A DNA stretch of 9,545 nt from Halieaceae bacterium UBA4438 (GTDB lineage Bacteria; Pseudomonadota; Gammaproteobacteria; Pseudomonadales; Halieaceae): the NCBI GenBank assembly GCA_002390485.1, contig DGPO01000106.1, positions 64,385 through 73,929 of the forward strand, read 5' to 3'. The first letter of the stretch is position 1. Each line of letters starts with the position of its first letter. Positions 8,177-9,545 of this stretch are shown piece after piece. The notes beneath the pieces were generated by a model. That model was not told the DNA's origin. It ran no database searches and saw nothing but the letters and a program-made list of their open reading frames with translations. The position numbers and the translations under genes are program-made.

Positions 8177-8632
8177 ATGCACAAATTTCTGTTTGCAAGT
8201 TTACTGTCAACAACGCTGATGGGCTGTGTCATCGCTATTGATATTAATGACAGGGAAGAGTCGGCGAGCACACTCTCTAAATTAGATAAACGCGTTGTAC
8301 CTGAGGTTTTGAAAATACAGGACAATGTTGAACGTACGATGCTCGATTATTCGCCGAGCGATGAGCTCGGCATTTACAAAATGGTTGCGCCCATAGACTG
8401 GACTGAGCCTGTTAGGTCAATCGCGTTCGATATTCGAGGGATCATAATCAGCGGGACATTGGGTCTTGAGTTCGAGAACGAGACGTTGACGTTTGAGGCG
8501 AACGACGGCTTTTTTATCCCAAGAAATACGAAGGTAAGAATCCACAATGCGGGTGCCGAGCCACTGCATATGGTCGAGGTGTTCACCCCGAACTATAAGC
8601 CAAGCCTTGTCATAGACTTCGAGGCTTTCTGA
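8177..8632 (+). CDS. cupin-fold lipoprotein with degenerate metal site
   Basis: 151 residues. A lipoprotein signal peptide (KFLFASLLSTTLMG-C) ends in lipobox L14-M15-G16-C17, so the mature protein is predicted to be membrane-anchored and face the periplasm. A linker with helical character (about 30-60) precedes a C-terminal cupin_2-like beta barrel (about 78-140): SGTLGLEFE, EANDGFFIPRNTKVRIHN, PLHMVEVFTP. In a typical cupin the second motif reads P-x4-H-x3-N; here V120 stands at the histidine position while P115 and N124 are kept. No H-x-H is seen in the first motif region (about 78-90). It is therefore probably not a metal enzyme but a sugar/small-molecule binder or structural protein. Good Shine-Dalgarno (AGGAAAG, 6 nt spacing). 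The lipobox is clear, the fold likely, the function unknown. Confidence 0.85.
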   Translation: MHKFLFASLLSTTLMGCVIAIDINDREESASTLSKLDKRVVPEVLKIQDNVERTMLDYSPSDELGIYKMVAPIDWTEPVRSIAFDIRGIIISGTLGLEFENETLTFEANDGFFIPRNTKVRIHNAGAEPLHMVEVFTPNYKPSLVIDFEAF

Positions 8633-8722
8633 TAAAGAAAACCGTTAGCTGGGCATGGTCAGCTCAATGCCTATAAGCGGTCAGTCCACTGCACCTTCTT
8701 TCTTGCTTCACCACTGGCTTGC

Positions 8723-8741
8723 CATAGTTTCGGTCGAGTTG
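8723..8741 (+). repeat. 19-bp near-repeat, copy A
   Basis: CATAGTTTCGGTCGAGTTG matches the copy at 9322-9340 at 17 of 19 positions, in the same orientation. The two copies flank the small lipoprotein gene at a distance of 599 bp. This copy is in non-coding DNA. Confidence 0.5.
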
Positions 8742-8767
8742 AAACCTCATCAAATCGCGGTGTTGTA

Positions 8768-8827
8768 ATTGACACTTTGTAGCCTCTACTGACTCTTCTT
8801 AGCCCCTATTGACACTATCTAGCTTCT
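8768..8827 (+). repeat. three tandem 20-bp imperfect repeats
   Basis: Three units with an exact period of 20 bp (8768-8787, 8788-8807, 8808-8827) share the pattern A-Y-TGAC-W-CT-N3-TAGC-Y-Y-CT. The first and third begin ATTGACACT. A degraded fourth unit may follow near 8843. The arrangement fits multiple binding sites for one protein, such as a regulator of the downstream lipoprotein or a transposase at an element end. Confidence 0.7.
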
Positions 8828-8901
8828 TTGTGTGAACACACCGTGACTTCTTAGGTCCCGCTTCCTAGTCTTATCAATTGAATGCTACTGCAGATCGCTT
8901 T

Positions 8902-9228
8902 ATGAAAAGAATTTTGGCTACATGCCTCTCTCCCATACTCGTCGTTGGCTGTGCGTCAGTCGGACCGATCCAGGATGAAGCGCCAGCATACCGAGCAAAG
9001 GCAACGCAGGATGCAGAGGTCTTTCAGCAGTGTGTATTTGCTCTCCTTACAAGTAGGCATGCCAAAATACGGCAAACTACGAGTGGTGTTATGAGTGCTG
9101 AGAGTAGAGATGGACTGGGGTTCATTATTGAGCAAGCAGATGGATATGTAACCGTATACAAGGGGCAATCTAGTATGACGGGCTACTTACCCGAGTGGGC
9201 AGCTAAAAGATGTAACGATAGCCCTTGA
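8902..9228 (+). CDS. small lipoprotein of unknown function
   Basis: 108 residues from ATG 8902. The N-terminus MKRILATCLSPILVVGC is a lipoprotein signal peptide (Lys-Arg, hydrophobic stretch, lipobox V14-V15-G16-C17). The mature part of about 92 residues is soluble-looking: a helical segment around DAEVFQQCVFALLTSRH, then short strands (GLGFIIEQADGYVTVYKGQ). C44 and C104 could form a disulfide in the periplasm. I recognise no family. An in-frame TTG at 8878 would add eight residues ahead of the charged signal-peptide start and is rejected, although neither start has a convincing Shine-Dalgarno. The gene is downstream of the 20-bp tandem repeats. The lipobox makes it credible as a real gene. 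Confidence 0.7.
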   Translation: MKRILATCLSPILVVGCASVGPIQDEAPAYRAKATQDAEVFQQCVFALLTSRHAKIRQTTSGVMSAESRDGLGFIIEQADGYVTVYKGQSSMTGYLPEWAAKRCNDSP

Positions 9229-9261
9229 GATAAACGCGTAAGTCTATGAGGTTCTTATTAT

Positions 9262-9477
9262 TTATCGTGTTAGTGCACTAACTACGGGCGCTAAGCCCAT
9301 AACTTCTCGCTCTTCGTTAGTCATAGTCTCGGTCGAGTAGGGCATGAGTGGCGGAGGCTCTAGCGCAGCCTCTACGATCGTTTCTGGCACATCATCAGGT
9401 GTTTCGACTGGTTCCTCAATTATTCCTTTGTTTGCGTTGTACGGCAGGGTACTGTGATGCCATGAACGAACTATCAA
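9262..9477 (-). CDS. hypothetical acidic ORF, possibly a gene remnant
   Basis: The frame is open from 9528 down to a TAA at 9262. The only start near the top is a TTG at 9477, giving 71 residues. Its central part (EEPVETPDDVPETIVEAALEP, then TMTNEEREVMGLAPVV) uses purine-first codons as real genes do and is acidic and proline-rich; the first 18 residues do not look alike. No Shine-Dalgarno precedes the TTG, and its 5' part overlaps a plus-strand frame that begins at 9462. It may be a short real gene with an unusual start, a 3' remnant of a larger gene, or chance. No family recognised. Confidence 0.3.
   Translation of the reverse strand: MIVRSWHHSTLPYNANKGIIEEPVETPDDVPETIVEAALEPPPLMPYSTETMTNEEREVMGLAPVVSALTR
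9322..9340 (+). repeat. 19-bp near-repeat, copy B
   Basis: CATAGTCTCGGTCGAGTAG differs from copy A (8723-8741) only at positions 7 and 18. On the minus strand it lies within the acidic hypothetical frame (around Y-S-T-E-T-M). The matching frame in copy A is closed by stop codons on both sides, so the similarity is one of DNA, not of a shared protein. Confidence 0.5.
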
Positions 9478-9545
9478 AGTCTGTGTCGCTCGATGAACCC
9501 GAAGATGCTTTTGAAGAGTACCTGCTCTTTAACCTTGTCTACTGC
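9462..9545 (+). CDS. 5' end of a possible gene, cut by the window edge
   Basis: ATG at 9462 opens a frame of 28 codons that runs off the window: MNELSKSVSLDEPEDAFEEY and onward. It is acidic, and its codons are mostly purine-first, as expected of coding DNA. AGGG (9446-9449) lies 12 nt upstream, rather far for a Shine-Dalgarno. A 37-codon Gly/Ser-rich frame (9344-9457) ends 4 nt before it and could be a coupled small gene, though it lies opposite the minus-strand frame. Function unknown; too little is visible. Confidence 0.4.
   Translation, partial: MNELSKSVSLDEPEDAFEEYLLFNLVYC

Larger units (their letters stand above)
8633..8901. other. 269-bp gap with repeats and inverted repeats, no clear gene
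   Basis: Contains two mutually exclusive hairpins just after the cupin gene (AGCTGG 8647-8652 with TCAGCT 8659-8664; GGCAT 8652-8656 with ATGCC 8667-8671), neither with a T-run. GTTTC (8727-8731) can pair with GAAAC (8741-8745). Three tandem 20-bp repeats occupy 8768-8827, and GTGTG-AA-CACAC (8830-8841) is a symmetric site. A 28-codon minus-strand frame (8750 to 8664) exists but has no ribosome binding site and no recognisable product. The segment looks like accessory or mobile-element-derived DNA, but I cannot identify an element. Confidence 0.5.

Noticed and set aside
8664..8750. 28-codon minus-strand ORF as a real small protein
   Set aside because: No ribosome binding site, no recognisable sequence, and a length easily reached by chance.
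8768..8827. The tandem repeats as a CRISPR array
   Set aside because: The 20-bp units are directly adjacent without spacers, only three in number and imperfect; no cas genes are present.
9269..9298. Integron attC-like site
   Set aside because: The palindrome and small hairpin lack the paired RYYYAAC and GTTRRRY core sites in proper arrangement.

Overview
The window is chromosomal DNA from a gammaproteobacterium. The order thrS-infC-rpmI-rplT-pheS-pheT-ihfA is the classic gammaproteobacterial translation cluster. The merR-like gene and tRNA-Pro(GGG) after ihfA match the arrangement known from Pseudomonas and relatives rather than from Escherichia. The PheS insertion with four cysteines also fits a Pseudomonas-like or marine gammaproteobacterial lineage. 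I cannot name the genus from sequence alone.

Layout: positions 1-106 hold the thrS leader, which contains a hairpin that copies a tRNA-Thr anticodon arm. thrS (107-2038) is followed by a promoter and a structured leader for infC (2190-2717), which uses the rare ATT start. The infC-rpmI gap holds a structured element placed like the L20 operator. rpmI and rplT follow, then an intrinsic terminator/attenuator. pheS, pheT, ihfA and a MerR-type gene (3474-7528) form a tight run with gaps of 9 and 7 nt and one 8-nt overlap. tRNA-Pro (7570-7646) has its own promoter with a GC-rich discriminator.

Beyond the tRNA the conserved block ends and an accessory-looking segment begins. It holds a minus-strand ABM-family monooxygenase-like gene (7706-8011), a divergent cupin-fold lipoprotein whose metal-binding histidines are missing (8177-8632), a 269-bp gap with three tandem 20-bp repeats, a small orphan lipoprotein (8902-9228), and an unresolved edge where reading frames on both strands compete (9262-9545).

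Functionally, the left 7.5 kb makes translation machinery (threonyl- and phenylalanyl-tRNA synthetases, IF3, L35, L20, tRNA-Pro) and the nucleoid protein IHF-alpha. The regulatory theme is RNA mimicry: a tRNA-like thrS leader, an IF3-discriminated start codon, and a probable rRNA-like L20 site. No defence, phage or biosynthetic system is evident. The most noteworthy items are the regulatory RNAs and the unexplained repeats and lipoproteins on the right.
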